Positions 1-11,797 of a stretch of DNA of 64,000 bases are shown in pieces (the stretch's first letter is position 1; every line of letters begins with the position of its first letter). The stretch comes from Arabidopsis thaliana (Eukaryota; Streptophyta; Magnoliopsida; Brassicales; Brassicaceae): positions 5,146,001 to 5,210,000 of the forward strand of contig NC_003076.8 of assembly GCF_000001735.4 (NCBI RefSeq). Direction: 5' to 3'. The notes under the pieces are model-generated. The model ran no database searches. It worked only from the letters and a program-made list of their open reading frames with translations, and was not told where the DNA came from. A program made the translations under genes and the position numbers.

Positions 1-101
1 TCTGTTCTAGAATCCAAAAAACATTATTTTCCAAGTAGTGTTACCAAGAAAACACGAGCAAGACTGCAAGAGGAAAAAAAAACAAAAATCAGAAACCAGA
101 C

Positions 102-297
102 CTGAGATTAAGTGGTTGGGTGATTTCGAGAAGGCGCCGTTAAAACAAGTGTCACAGTAGACAGTTCCTACTACAACTGCAGAAGAACGTGTCTTCTTCA
201 TAACATGTTGCTGTCCTTGAGACAAACCTCCATTGATAGAGATTCCTAAGAAAATCATAAGACTAAACCAAAACCATAAGGTCGTTATTCTCTCCAT
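102..297 (-). CDS. Pollen Ole e 1-type secreted protein, first exon only (gene cut by window edge)
   Basis: The exon starts at the ATG at 297 and reads to a CTCAG|GTCTGG donor after base 102, giving 65 codons plus one base. The first ~27 residues are a hydrophobic signal peptide (tract LWFWFSLMIFLGISI). Then comes VVVGTVYCDTC, the hallmark start of the Pollen Ole e 1/extensin-like domain, whose cysteines form disulfides in secreted cell-wall proteins. The open frame beyond the donor is intron read-through and is not coding. The remaining exons lie left of base 1, so the rest of the protein, which could include a proline-rich extensin part, cannot be seen. By position it should be AT5G15780. 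Family assignment is fairly sure; its substrate or partner is unknown. Confidence 0.75.
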
Positions 298-338
298 AAT
301 TATCGACTCTATCTCTCACTATCGGAGGAAAGAGGGGG

Positions 339-348
339 TATATATATA
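339..348 (-). promoter_or_regulatory. TATA box of the Ole e 1-type gene
   Basis: A TATATATATA run on the minus strand lies about 42 bp upstream of the ATG at 297. The transcript leader would then be very short, around 10-20 nt. This is the only good TATA candidate close to that start codon. Confidence 0.45.
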
Positions 349-349
349 G

Positions 350-2720
350 GAGTGTGGTGTGAAGATGAGTGAGCCACGAAAAACGAAGAGATTGTTAAAA
401 GATGAGTGAAGCTTATCTCTTTTTGTTTTGCCATGTTAATAAGAATCATGGGAAAAATACAAAATCGAACTACAAAGCTAGCTACTATAATGTCTTGTGA
501 CCCTATCTTTCTACAGCTCAGTAGCTGAATTATTGTAAAAAATAGTAAGAGGTGAGAAAAAAGACAACACTAATATTTTGGATTCACGTTCGCGTGTCGA
601 TTAGATTTGATCGAACAGTACACGGTAAAAACACGTTCAAAGTAAAATACCAAACCTGTTATATCATTGTTTCTTGAATTGCGGGGTTGCTAAAACTAAA
701 AAAATTCAGACACATATGATTTTTTTTTTTTTTTCTGAGTTAAAGGTTCCGAAGATGAACATATCTGAGATACTTTTGTGTTGAAAATATCTGTTATCAT
801 CATCTTTCCCTTATTTACATTCTGAATTTTGGATGAGACTAAAACATGACATGATGTTTTCATTTCCAAACTGTGAATCACTGTCTGTCATGTTTGATGT
901 TTATAGTATAGTCTACATCCATGTTTTTTTAAAGAATGACATTTACAATCATTATTGTTAGAAGGATATCCTAATTGTCAATATTACATCGAAATATTTA
1001 TTTTTAGAACATCCGAGAATAGATGATTAGTTACTGTGGTGATGATTTTGATAGTTAACTAATATCAGTAACAGTCTATCATGGACGGATTTACATATTT
1101 CTAATCGGTAATCCAAACTAGATGTAAGAAGAGGTTACAGAGATTCATTAATTCGCAATATAATTGTTCTAAGAAACTTATACATTGCTTATTATACATT
1201 TGTTTATAGATTTGGAGAAACATATAGCCAGTGAGGCTAAAGTTGATAACTAGACTTAAGTAAGTTATAGTTTCTATTTTCTTTAACAGAGGAAACAATA
1301 CATGCAATTTAAGAAAGTGAAGGCTTATGGGAATGAGAATGGGGAAGGGAATACAGTTGGAGAGTCTCTGTCGATTCACGAGACACTAAGGATGTCCACA
1401 CAATCATATATACCCAATTCTTACTTCTGTCTTCTTATAGAGTACTACATACATACTCATTCTTGATAAGGGACAAAAAATTAAATAAAATGAGTTAAAG
1501 AATGTGAATGTTTTTTAATGGTATTAAAGACTCTGAATGTTCTTCTCGAATTTTCATATTTTAACTTTTGATTTTTGTGTTTTTTTTTAATCAGGAACGC
1601 CGTATGTGCTAAAAAAAATACCATTTCATGAGAATAAACAAATTCTATTAGTCGACGACATAAAAAACAACAAACAAACACTATGGTGGATTATAGATAG
1701 ACTAGGGAATATTGTAACTTTATAAAAAATATTGAAAAAATATGAAAACATTGTAAACTAAAAATCATTAATTTCTAGATAATATAGGACTAAATAATAA
1801 AATGGGCCAAGATCAAATTAACCCAAACTGTAGTTTACAACTTGGTTGTTCCCATTCCTTGATATGGGCTAAGTGACATAAAAAGCCCGACTCTTTATTG
1901 TCCACTAACAATTGGTCTTTTAACTTCTTGATGGATTAATTGTGGGTGTAGAAGATTATTTTGACTATATAAAAACAGAAAATTAACTAAATATTTTCGA
2001 TATATTAAATAACTAGATGATAGATGATTTTTTTTTGCAGTAATTTCATAAATTTAGTTTCATAAATTAGTTTGGTTGAATTCAAATTTAGTAAATTGTC
2101 AAATTTGAGACATAGATGATAGAACTAAGATTAGTAATTAGTAGCGCTATATATGACTCAATGGATGTGAACAAGATGATAATTTAAAAAAATGTTTTAT
2201 AAAATTCTTTTTGTCCAATGAACAATAGGTTAAAACGGACAAATTTACTTTTGTGATTTAATTATTGCCATGCATTTTGGCATATAGTCACTCTGTTTCA
2301 TAATATAAGCTGTTTAATTTTTGTCATTTAACAATTTTAATACGTGTAACATTTCGTCATGCAATGTTATTTTATGTGTAGATATCTAATTTATTAAATG
2401 TACTTTTATTTCAGTTATAAAAGTTATACATAATCTGCGATTATAAAATTTTATATTAATATAATGCGTTAAACATTAAGTATCTGTTTACGATAATACC
2501 AAAATAAAAAACAAGGGAAAAATTCCATCCCAAATTTTTGCTTTTGTTACTTTTGAATAGCAAATCTCTAATGTATTATTTTTCTAAAATAAAATCTTCC
2601 TATCCTAATGTCATCATCTACAAAATCATTAAAATATGTAATGTCTGATTAACTAAAATAATTTTATCAACTAGTATAAAATAAGAGAATCAACCAAAAA
2701 AGTTTGGTTTAAATTGTATA
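350..2720. other. AT-rich intergenic region between divergent genes
   Basis: It separates the minus-strand Ole e 1-type gene from the plus-strand RING gene. It is AT-rich with poly-A/T tracts, for example the T run at 721-734. Open frames here are short, biased to low-complexity residues and lack domain signals. Around 1800-1900 there are several GGGCC/GGGCT words of the type found in plant promoters, but no ORF follows them. I see no gene here. Confidence 0.6.
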
Positions 2721-3014
2721 GAGAGAGTCCTCCATTAGCGTCCAGCAACAACGCCCACCCACTTTCACACCAACTTGAACACACTACTCCTCCTCCTTCA
2801 CTTTTTCCTTCAATCTCTCTTCTCGCTGACGACTTGGAAATAAAGTGAGGGAAAATATTCCTCCAACTTCACTTTCCTGAGAATCTGCAAATAAAGCAAT
2901 TCAACTTCCTTTTCTTTCTTTCTAAATGAAATTTCGTTCTTTGTCTCAGTCTCTCTCTCTTTCTTCGGTCGAGTCCGATCAAAATTGAAAACCCATTGAG
3001 TTCCTCGCCAAAAG

Positions 3015-3599
3015 GTATAGTCTTCGTTATTTCTTCTGTAATTGGATAATGGGGTTTGATCGATTCTGATTAGTACAATCCCAAAGTGTTGTTCTTTGTT
3101 TTCTGGTAAATTTTCTCTGCTTTTTTTGTGTTCTGTTTTAAAACAATTATTCTGAGTTAAGCAAAGCAACTTGTGGTTTTGTTGTGTAATGATATCAAGT
3201 GGGTTATTTTTTTTATTATAAGTTTCTCTGTTTTATTGCGTTTGTTAGGGATTATCTACCTAAATTAGGTTTCAACTTTTAATCGGTTAGTTGCTTGCAT
3301 TTCACTTTGACCACTTTTGCCCTTTTTTGTATATCCCCAATTGAAGCCTCGAGTTTTCTTTTTGACCAAACACAATTTTGTACTGAGTTTGGTGAATGTT
3401 TGTTTGATGTCTCTTGTTGGGAATCTCTCTGCTTTAAAGTTACTTACTGTCAATGCTGGCAATAAATCTTTAGTTTTTTACTATTTTCATAATATAATGG
3501 ATTGTTTTGGGGGTTGTGATGAGTTTTGGATAGTAATTGAAGAGGTTTAAAACTCCCTTAAAAAACTACAGTCCAAACAGTGATCAGATCATTCTACAG
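3015..3599 (+). other. Probable 5'-UTR intron of the RING gene
   Basis: A donor AAAAG|GTATAG at 3014/3015 and an acceptor TCTACAG at 3599 bracket a T-rich stretch typical of plant leader introns, upstream of the ATG at 3800. The leader exon before it is CT-rich (about 2730-3014). The open frames inside the intron on both strands have no recognisable domain. Confidence 0.5.
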
Positions 3600-3614
3600 G
3601 TGAAATTTGAGAGA

Positions 3615-3668
3615 ATGAATCAACGAGAGAAGCTGATTGTTGGTGAAATGTTTGGAGAGTTTCTGTAA
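3615..3668 (+). CDS. Upstream ORF, 17 codons, in RING gene leader
   Basis: ATG at 3615 reads MNQREKLIVGEMFGEFL and stops at TAA 3666-3668, 131 nt before the main ATG. It lies in the leader exon left after removal of the 5'-UTR intron, so ribosomes scanning that mRNA would meet it first. Whether it is translated or represses the main ORF cannot be judged from one sequence, and I do not recognise it as a conserved-peptide uORF class. Confidence 0.35.
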   Translation: MNQREKLIVGEMFGEFL

Positions 3669-3799
3669 ATAGACGCCTCGGATTTGGCATTGTTAGTGAA
3701 GGTTAAAGGAGTTTCCTAGAAGTTTCAAAGCAATTTGCCTCCAAGTTCTTGACTTATAAAACATATTGGAACTAACATTTCAAGAAAGAAGAGAAGGAG

Positions 3800-4964
3800 A
3801 TGGGCTGTGTTTCTTCTTGCTTTGGGGTCGATGACTTTGAGGATTACCCCAATCCAAGTAGTTCTGTTAACAGAAGCTGCCCATGCCCGAGATGTCTTGT
3901 TAACAACTTCCTTAACCTGGTAATGCTCTTTTTGCAGTTTTTACTTTTCACCTGCTACTTATATGAAATAAAGGAGAGTTCATTGAAGCTTCGGATTTGA
4001 TCTCTTCTGCAGTATATCTCTTTATTCAGAAGAGGCGAAACCCGCTCTCTCCCATCCTCCTTACAGGCTACTAATGTATCGATAGCTACATCAACTTCGT
4101 ATGATAACTTTATGTCTAATACATTCCATTCTACTCCAAGGCCTCTGCCTTATGACGCTGATCCAAGATACTTCCGGTCAAGGCGTGATTCGCTTGTTTC
4201 TAGACGCGATAAGGGTTCAAGTCATTCTCATGAGGAAGCTGAGCCCTTAAGAAGTGATGCTGATGTGGATTCTGAGTCTTTCTCAGTGGAAGGAAGCAAA
4301 TGGGCTAACAAGCTTATTATCTCTGGTGAAGATTCCAAAGAAGAGTTCTCTAGATCCTCTCGGAGGATTCTTCAGTCAAGGACAATGTCTACTAGTAACG
4401 AAGGCCTGTATATAACATCTGATGATGAAGATGTCTGTCCAACGTGTCTTGAAGGTATTCATTTTCATCTTTTTTTTTCTTTTTCTTGGATCAATGCATT
4501 TCAAAGAAGCTTAGTATCAGATTATTTCGTGTGTTTTGTAGAATACATATCAGAGAACCCGAAGATTGTTACAAAGTGTTCTCACCATTTCCACCTCAGT
4601 TGCATTTATGAATGGATGGAGAGAAGTGAAAACTGCCCTGTTTGTGGAAAGGTAAACACTTTTCATGTTCTTCCAAGCCAGTTTTCGGCTTCTCATTTAC
4701 TAGTGTTTCAGAGTCAGACTCAGACACCATCACGCGTAAATAGACGAGTGATCCAGAGATCAATAGAATGAAAGATGTACAACAACCCTAGAAGCACATG
4801 CGTAAAATCTTTACTTGTCTTGTCTATGACAAATATGGCTAATCATTCTTCCTGAAACTCAGAACATTTGAATTATTTCTCATTCATGTTGACTAAAGAA
4901 TATTTTTTTCTCTGCTGTGAATTCGTCTCATTTGCAGGTGATGGAGTTCCACGAAACACCGTAA
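3800..4964 (+). CDS. RING-H2 E3 ubiquitin ligase-like protein with N-terminal lipidation motif
   Basis: Four exons (3800-3919, 4013-4454, 4542-4651, 4938-4964) join in frame to 232 aa. The N-terminus MGCVSSCFG is a textbook N-myristoylation site (Gly2) followed by cysteines suited to palmitoylation, so the protein is probably membrane-tethered. The middle is Ser/Arg/Glu-rich and looks disordered. A RING-H2 finger starts at C182 (CPTCLEEY), continues with CSHHFHLSCIYEWMER and ends in NCPVC, with all eight zinc ligands present; the last exon adds only VMEFHETP. This predicts E2-dependent ubiquitin ligase activity at a membrane. Substrates are not known. Position matches AT5G15790. All junctions are GT-AG. 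Confidence 0.9.
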
Positions 4965-5593
4965 CTTGTTGCCATTGATCCTGTCTTGTACTGCCTAGAC
5001 CGGACCTGGGGAGATTGACAAGGCAGCAGAGAGATGTGAATATATTTTTTAACAATATATGATATTGTATATGATGGGGAAATGAGGAAACGTCTCTCTG
5101 CACGTTTGGCTTATGGAGTTCTGAGGAAACCCTCTTGAGAGAAAACAACAGCAGCAGCAGAACAGATGCACACAGGAATCTGACATGTTTCTTAGGATTT
5201 GCCTTTGGCGCAGTGTTTTGTTCAAGGCATGAAACTTTTTACATCATTTTGTATGATTACTTTTAACCTTTTATGAATTTATGAATATATATGTGATGCT
5301 TGTATTTTGGCATATAGTTTACATTGGGTATTTGGGTCAAGGAGAGATCACATTGTAACCCAAATGTTTCTCATTACATGATAATAAACCAGTGTCATGG
5401 TTCAGTGTTAAAACAAGTTCCACACATTTGAATTCTTAATATAAGCAAGGATTCCCAAAAGATACAAATGTCTTGAAGATCCTCAGGACCATTATATATA
5501 GCCACTTATGTCTACAAATCCAAAGTCTTGTGTCTATACTTTTATATATATAAAAGATCTTTTGTTGGTGAGCTTTAACACAGCACATGACTC
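4965..5593. other. Convergent 3' flanks of the RING gene and SEP1
   Basis: The stretch holds the 3'-UTR of the plus-strand RING gene (to about 5390, with ATAATAAACC near 5380) and, from the other side, the 3' end of SEP1. The two genes converge with about 630 bp between stop codons. The open frames here lack domain content. Confidence 0.6.
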
Positions 5594-7767
5594 TCAGAGC
5601 ATCCACCCCGGGATGTAACCGTTTCCCTGCTGCGCCTGAGCTTGGGTTGTCGCAGTTATTTGCTCTGAGCATACCGGATTATCATACCTGTCATCATCAT
5701 CATCATCACCAAAACAGCAACTTAAAAGGTTCACACACATTGATGATCCTCTTTACACCAAGTAACTAAAGAACCTTATATAAGTACAATCTTAGTAGTG
5801 AAGTACACAAGCTGATTTGCAGATGATTGTTTAAGGCAAAGGATTTACCCCATTTGCAGAGTTGGATTGCATTCAAGAGGCTGGTATAGTCCCTGAGACT
5901 GAGCTTGATGATGCGCGTAGGTAACATTCTGTTCACCACCTTCCCATCCTCCTCCTCCTCCCATATGATGACTTCTCACACCAATCATATCATCCAGCTA
6001 AACATTTACATTTCACCAAAAGACTATAATCAGAAACAAGAAAACTAGAGATGTTTCCAAAAATGTTTAGAAACTTAAACTCTGTGAAAGAGATTGATCG
6101 CAAGGCACCAAATGCATTTATTCTGTAATTATACCTTCATTGCCAAAGCTCTATTGGTTTCAAGCAACATTTGCTCTTTATTTTGAAGATCCGAGAGCTG
6201 GTCAAGCATGTACTGTGTCTGCAAACAATCATCATACCACCATAGTAGTTATAATTAAACAACACAAATTAATCTCATTTGAATCATTGATTCCATGTAT
6301 AAAGATACCTTGATGGACCGAACTTGCTTGAGAGAGCCGTCCAGTTGACGCTCAAGCTGCTCTAACTCCTTTGAATTCAAAGGTCCTAAATCCTCCCCAA
6401 GAAGATTTCTGCACCAACAAAAGCCACACACACCTACAAATATGAATCTACATGGATACAGAATTGAGTAAATATACGGAGGTAGACAGATATGTACCTC
6501 TGTTGACGTTGAAGGTTCTCATATCTACCCTTAAGCTTCAGATATTCTCTGTAGCTGTTCTGAAATATTTCACGAAAACAAACTTTTAAAAAAGATCTTT
6601 CTTGAAATGATATGATAGGAATCTAAAATAGTATTTGAATTAAGAACACCTCAAGTTCTTTGGCAGGTTTGTTGTTGACTTCAATGGATCCATAGCTGCA
6701 TTTCTGGTACCGATCAAGTGTCTTGAGCATGCTGAAAATAACTCAAAAAGAGAGAATAAGAGTTTATTAAAAAGATCATACTTGACTTTGGAGATCTAAA
6801 CCTATAAATCACCATAAAAAAAAAGCTCTTCAAGTTTTAAAGTATTCTTCCATCAAAATTGAAGATTGTTTCCATTATTTATCTGATTATATACGAGTTG
6901 ATTTGGATTTGATTGTTTCAACTTTCAAACGTAAAGTTTCGTATTTATATTTACAAATATCAATAGTTCAATCCTATCATTTGCAAGCAATATCTTACGT
7001 TTTCGTTTGATTCACAAATTGTGATTTGAAAAAAGGAATTAATCGCTATATTTTCTTGAATGCATGTAAGCAAAACTATTTTAACATATAATTAAAAATC
7101 TATTAAACATTGTTTTTAAGAAAAAACAAACAATCAAAGCCTTCACAGATATACACGCGTTTGAAGTTTTAACCACCATAAAGTATGATGAACTAACAAA
7201 TGGTTAATGCATGTAACCATATATTATCATTCTACGTTGGATACTTGTAATTTTCATAGAAATCTGTGAACAACTTTTAAGTTTCCAATCACACAGACAT
7301 ATATTAATTATATAAAACTTTTCAGATTGCATATCAGGATTTGGAATCTATTCGATTACAAAATTCACAGTTCTAAATCATTGACAACAAAAAAACCAGA
7401 TCTTAAATTTCAAGAATTGGAAAAAAACCCTAGAAAATGAAATCAAGAAATCTAATTAACTCAACTTCGTAGAAATCAAGATCGTGTGATCTATATATAA
7501 CAAGTCCTTGAGACAAAGATCTAAGCTCAGATCTAGCAAAAACTCAATCAAGAAACTGATAAAGAGTGAGAGAGTTGTTTACTTTGAGGAGCTGCAAAAC
7601 TCATAGAGCTTTCCACGGTTGGAGAAGATGATGAGAGCAACTTCAGCATCACAGAGAACAGACAATTCATAAGCTTTCTTCAACAAACCGTTCCTACGCT
7701 TTGCAAACGTTACTTGTCTGTTGATTTTGTTCTCTATCCTCTTCAGCTCTACTCTTCCTCTTCCCAT
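5594..7767 (-). CDS. SEP1: SEPALLATA1 (AGL2), MIKC-type MADS-domain floral homeotic factor
   Basis: Seven coding exons (7767-7583, 6731-6650, 6559-6498, 6408-6309, 6218-6135, 5997-5849, 5687-5594) total 756 nt, 251 aa. Exon 1 is the canonical 185-nt MADS exon ([18 protein letters not shown] start). The next exons encode the I and K domains ([34 protein letters not shown]), and the C-terminus ends GYIPGWML, the SEP motif. Sizes 82, 62 and 100 nt follow the MIKC pattern; an 84-nt exon stands where many MIKC genes have two exons of about 42 nt. SEP1 acts redundantly with other SEPs in quartets specifying floral organs. Intron 1 (about 850 bp) is long, as usual for regulatory first introns. Identification is essentially certain. 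Confidence 0.98.
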
Positions 7768-8248
7768 TTCTTTTTGTTACCTTAATTTCCACTTTTTATG
7801 TCTATACACAAATATGGGTATGTAATGTTTATCTATATACAGACACACAAAAACATAAGTTGGGTATCTCTTTTTCAGAGGAAAGATCTGATCTTTTTGA
7901 GTTTTTATGGTCTGGAGAATTGATGGTATTTGGAAAAAAGAAATTAACCCTAATTTCAAGAACAAAAGGTACTAGCTTAAGGAAGAAGAAGAGGAAACTT
8001 CTGTTTGTCTGATTTTTTATTTATAGGGTTATTGATTCTTTTTCCTCTCTTTAATTGTGTTTGGAAGTGTGTGGAGGTTGTGAAATCTTAATGAAAATTT
8101 TGTTTTGAATCAATGGAATCTATTGAGAGCAAAAGATAAGAAATGTGTGAGGGTGAGGTTAGGGTTTGGTGTGTTTTCTCATTTCTAGCCCATCTCTCTG
8201 CTTCTTTATTCTTCTTTACTTTCATTCCCACGCTCTCTTTAAGCACGT

Positions 8249-8299
8249 GTGATACAGTCACCAAATAATTGGCTCTTGTGATACAATTACCAATTAAAC
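8249..8299. promoter_or_regulatory. CArG-like box inside a short direct duplication upstream of SEP1
   Basis: GTGATACAGTCACCAAATAA at 8249 recurs imperfectly 29 bp later as GTGATACAATTACCAATTAA. The first copy contains CCAAATAATTGG, whose core CAAATAATTG is a C(A/T)8G CArG variant bound by some MADS factors. It lies about 490 bp upstream of the SEP1 start. A regulatory role is inference. Confidence 0.35.
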
Positions 8300-9782
8300 T
8301 TGTATATATATGTTTATATGTTATTTAAAGGATAAATTTTTATTTCGTATTACTTACTTTAGAGTTTTCATTATAGGGTTATTATTTAATTTGAACATCT
8401 ATGTGTTTCTCCTCAGGTAGAATTCATGTTTGTGTATATATGGGTGTCTACTATTTATGGAATATTTATACAAAACATCTAAACATATCATTGCTTGAAA
8501 ATTCTATGTTTATATCATAATAGCAAATTGTTTATGTTTAGTTATATATAACACAACAATAGTACTCTAAGAAAAACAGCATCATGCACGTTTGATGGTT
8601 GACTAGTAACTAGACACACGAGGCACAAAGGTTATCAGTTGATTAACATGTGTATGTATATACGGTCTTTCACTTATCACATTACAAACTTGAAAGTAAA
8701 ATTTGTTTAGCGATATTAAGAAAGTTTATATATAGAGACCTCGTACTAGCTGGAAATGTATATCTAAAATGAAAGTACACTCCCTCTTACATACAGTTTA
8801 ATATATTTTCAACATAAAACATATGTACATAGTACTAGCTTATTTTTTAACCAAAACTTTTGGGTTTGATAGTTTAACAACTCGGTCAAGAATCTCATAT
8901 TTTCTTACTTCAAATAATTGCCAATATATTCTAGTTCTTTTTGTTTTTAAATTATACCTGGTAATTTTCTAACGAGAGTCTCATAATTGCAAGTTGTAGT
9001 AGTCTTGCAGCTGGATATGAAGCGCGTGAATTAAAACTAAATAATACTTACAATAAATGAAAGCAACGTATCATATCATTTTCTAGTTGTTTTCAGAAGC
9101 CGCAGAAAAGCATCTTCTACCTTAAAATGGGTTTCCATGTGTCGATGCCTTATTGGATCATACTTTCTTACTTTTTAATTCAGTTTAAAATAAATTGAAA
9201 AATGAGATAAACATTTAAGTGGTTCAATTATCATAAAAAACACTAAAACTGATAAAATAGCCACATAATATAGGTCATATCAAATAAATGAGAAATAATA
9301 TTTGTATGCCTAAATCAAGTTATCCATGTTTGAAGGTGTTTGCAGTGAGGTATATATGTTTTTGTCTAATAAAGATTACAGTTATGATTATGTAACATAA
9401 ATTAGATAATATTTACAGCTCGCGATACACTACAATTGAAACGTGGTTAATTAGTGAAACTGAAATTTGAAGAAGAGGATGAAATATGAATGATATTCGT
9501 TAAAATGATCTCTTAGATTGTATAGTCATTGTCCCCCATTGCCAAAAGATCAACCACTTACATAAAGTAAAACGCATCTTTAGTTAAAAGCTAACCAAAA
9601 GAGTGGAACATATTTATTTTTGGATTGCATTTGCGAATTTCATCAATATATGGTTTTGTTCAATTGGGAAATTTAAATAACTCCACTAAAATGTACAAAG
9701 TAATTTTTTTTCGACAAAGAATCTATGAAGCTAAAAAATCTACCCATAAGTCACTTTTAGCAGAAATACCACCATATAGACA

Positions 9783-10110
9783 AGGGATTATTGTTGATTT
9801 TGCCATTTTTTATAGAGATCTTTTGAAATTGCCATTTTTACTAAAATCTTACGGATAAGCCATTTTCTAAGATTTAAAAATATATGGATTTCGGACTTTT
9901 TTTGGTAAAAATACGTAGTTTACACAAAATACTAAACCCTAAGAACAACCACAACCGAGTAAACCCAAACATAATGAATAAAACGTATATTCATTCACGT
10001 AACCTGAAAAATGGCAAAATTCACAAACTATTAAAAAAAGGGCAAAATCCACAAATGCCATCCCAAAAAATGGCATTTTCATAATTGATTCTATAGACAA
10101 TTATTTTTCT
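9783..10110. repeat. Candidate MITE-like element with imperfect terminal inverted repeats
   Basis: The left part (TAGACAAGGGATTATTGTTG then TTTTGCCATTTTTT) and the right part (AAAAAATGGCATTTTC then ATAATTGATTCTATAGACAA) are imperfect inverted copies. The interior carries further GCCATTTT/AAATGGC words. There is no coding capacity. A short non-autonomous DNA element is plausible, but the ends are not crisp and no target-site duplication could be fixed by eye. Confidence 0.25.
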
Positions 10111-10577
10111 GCCTATTAACTTTATTTGTTTTGATAAAGATAACCAACCTACTATCAGTTATGGTTGATTTTTTTTATTCATATTAAAAAAAACAAGAAA
10201 ACGAAGTAACTTTATTTAAGTTAAACAAAAATTCAAGAAAAATGTGTGTTTGCACCAATTATGGTACATCAACTGCCAAAAACCCACCTATAGTTGCTCA
10301 CTGAAAGAAAGGTCCAGCAGAGCATTTGGTTACTAGATGAATTTCTCCGGTTTAATGACGATAAAACCCGGTTAAAGTTAACCTACTCAGTAATTCATAA
10401 GCATCCGGTACATCTAAGCAAAGTGCCTTATTTGCAGTAACAGATCAAGAATTGGAATAAGAGACTTCTCGAATAAACAAGACATTCTTCAACTTTAACA
10501 TTACCATTACCAATGGACCGATTACACTTATCATAGTGTCAAGAAGATGAAACAACTATAAAATACCGAGAAAATGG

Positions 10578-11520
10578 TCAAGATTTTGAGCATTCAGGGC
10601 AAGGGAAACAACCTTTGGCTTGGCAATTATCGCAAGCCACTGATCTTGTGTTTGATGAGTCACTGAAACCAAAGAATCCTCCTGATTTGATTGTTCCTGT
10701 TCCTTTGCAACGGCCACAAGCTACATTCTTAAGATCTCCACATTTTCGACACATGCCAAGAGATCTGCAAAACTTGTGTTTAGAAACATATGATGATGGC
10801 AAGTTATAGATTCAAAAACAAGTCTAATGTCATTCAGCCATGGACATACAACACTCTAGAACATTTCTTATAGCCGTCAGCAACCACAATGAACAGTCTT
10901 AAGATCATGTCTCATTACAAAGGTCAGATTTTCAGAATCCATAATCAAGATCAAGAATGATTCAATACCTGAATATTTCAAAAATCAAAAGATCTTTCAG
11001 TGAGGAATACAGAATTTCAGGAAAACCATTACTTTCACATGGTGTGAACTCAGAAAAAAAATGTAATCCATTGGAGATTGAAACTAAAAACATAACTCAA
11101 CAATGGATTTTTTTTTTCATTCAGAATCTATCCTTCCAAACTACAGATCACAAAGAAACTCTTAAGGATGAAAAAATAGTTTAAATCAAACCCTCTTGGA
11201 TTAAAATCAAGCAGCTCATTGCAATTCTAAGCAGCTACTACAAGCATCATCATTATCACATAACAACAAAACAAATCCACACGGTTTAAATCCAAAACAG
11301 GATATAACACGACATGGGTTCCACTCAGAACATGAAAGATTGAGCAAAAAGTTGGATTTTGTGGAATTTCAGAAATCTTATGTAATGAACTTGAAAAGCT
11401 TTATTACCTTCTCTGAGAAGCAGCGATAAAAGCATCAACTTTAGGAGCAGCGATGGTGGCACCAAGAAGCAGAGCCCCAACTGCCAAACCCGCAACTTCG
11501 TTTGACGTTAAACTCTGCAT
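10578..11520 (-). CDS. Small protein with DnaJ-type CXXC zinc finger and no J domain
   Basis: Two exons (11520-11408 and 10764-10578) join to 99 aa; the split codon AG|A closes the frame. Residues ~9-35 form a hydrophobic Ala/Leu/Gly-rich stretch (LAVGALLLGATIAAP) that could be a membrane anchor or transit signal. Four CXXC pairs follow (CRKC, CGRCKGTG, CDNC, CPEC), the layout of the DnaJ/BSD2 cysteine-rich zinc finger, with no J domain. Such proteins often act as chaperone-like factors in plastids, but location here is not decided by sequence. The upstream tRNA-Ile lies 118 bp away, divergent. By position this may be AT5G15802. A minus-strand open frame across exon 2 has no ATG and is explained by this model. 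Confidence 0.8.
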
Positions 11521-11638
11521 CGTCGTCTTCCTTTTTCTCTTCTCTTCTCTCGTTCCTTCTTCTTAACTTGATGATAATGATATCCTGAATTTATTTCAAA
11601 CGGGTAAATATTTTACATATCTAGAGCTTATCAGATAT

Positions 11639-11712
11639 GGCCTATTAGCTCAGTTGGTTAGAGCGTCGTGCTAATAACGCGAAGGTCACAGGTTCGATCC
11701 CTGTATAGGCCA
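11639..11712 (+). tRNA. tRNA-Ile (anticodon AAU)
   Basis: A 74-nt cloverleaf: acceptor GGCCTAT pairs with ATAGGCC plus discriminator A. The D-arm is GCTC...GAGC, anticodon loop CTAATAA gives AAU, and the T-arm ACAGG-TTCGATC-CCTGT is perfect. There is no intron and no encoded CCA. The base between the D and anticodon stems is G (position 26), the site used by Trm1 enzymes. It sits 85 bp upstream of the TRM1 start codon on the same strand. Confidence 0.97.
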
Positions 11713-11713
11713 C

Positions 11714-11719
11714 TTTTTT
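11714..11719 (+). terminator. RNA polymerase III terminator of tRNA-Ile
   Basis: A run of six T begins two bases after the tRNA 3' end, a normal Pol III stop signal. Confidence 0.85.
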
Positions 11720-11797
11720 GTTTTTCCTTCTTTTAATAATTTCAATTTTGACCCCGTATCTTTTGATTTCACCAATTTGTATCCCAAAGTTAAATAA

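Larger units (their letters stand above)
7768..10577. other. SEP1 upstream region and spacer
   Basis: The first ~400 bp upstream of the SEP1 ATG is CT/GA-rich leader and proximal promoter. Further out it is AT-rich, with short open frames that look like noise. A CArG-like site with a small direct duplication (8249-8299) and a candidate non-autonomous repeat (about 9783-10110) are listed separately. No gene is evident. Confidence 0.6.

Noticed and set aside
3317-3550. 77-codon ORF before the RING gene
   Set aside because: It lies inside the predicted 5'-UTR intron, is Phe/Leu-rich from T-rich sequence and has no domain.
5694-5707. CATCATCATCATCATCAC run as a functional repeat or His-tag-like coding stretch
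   Set aside because: It lies in the SEP1 intron just before the last exon and is a simple trinucleotide run.
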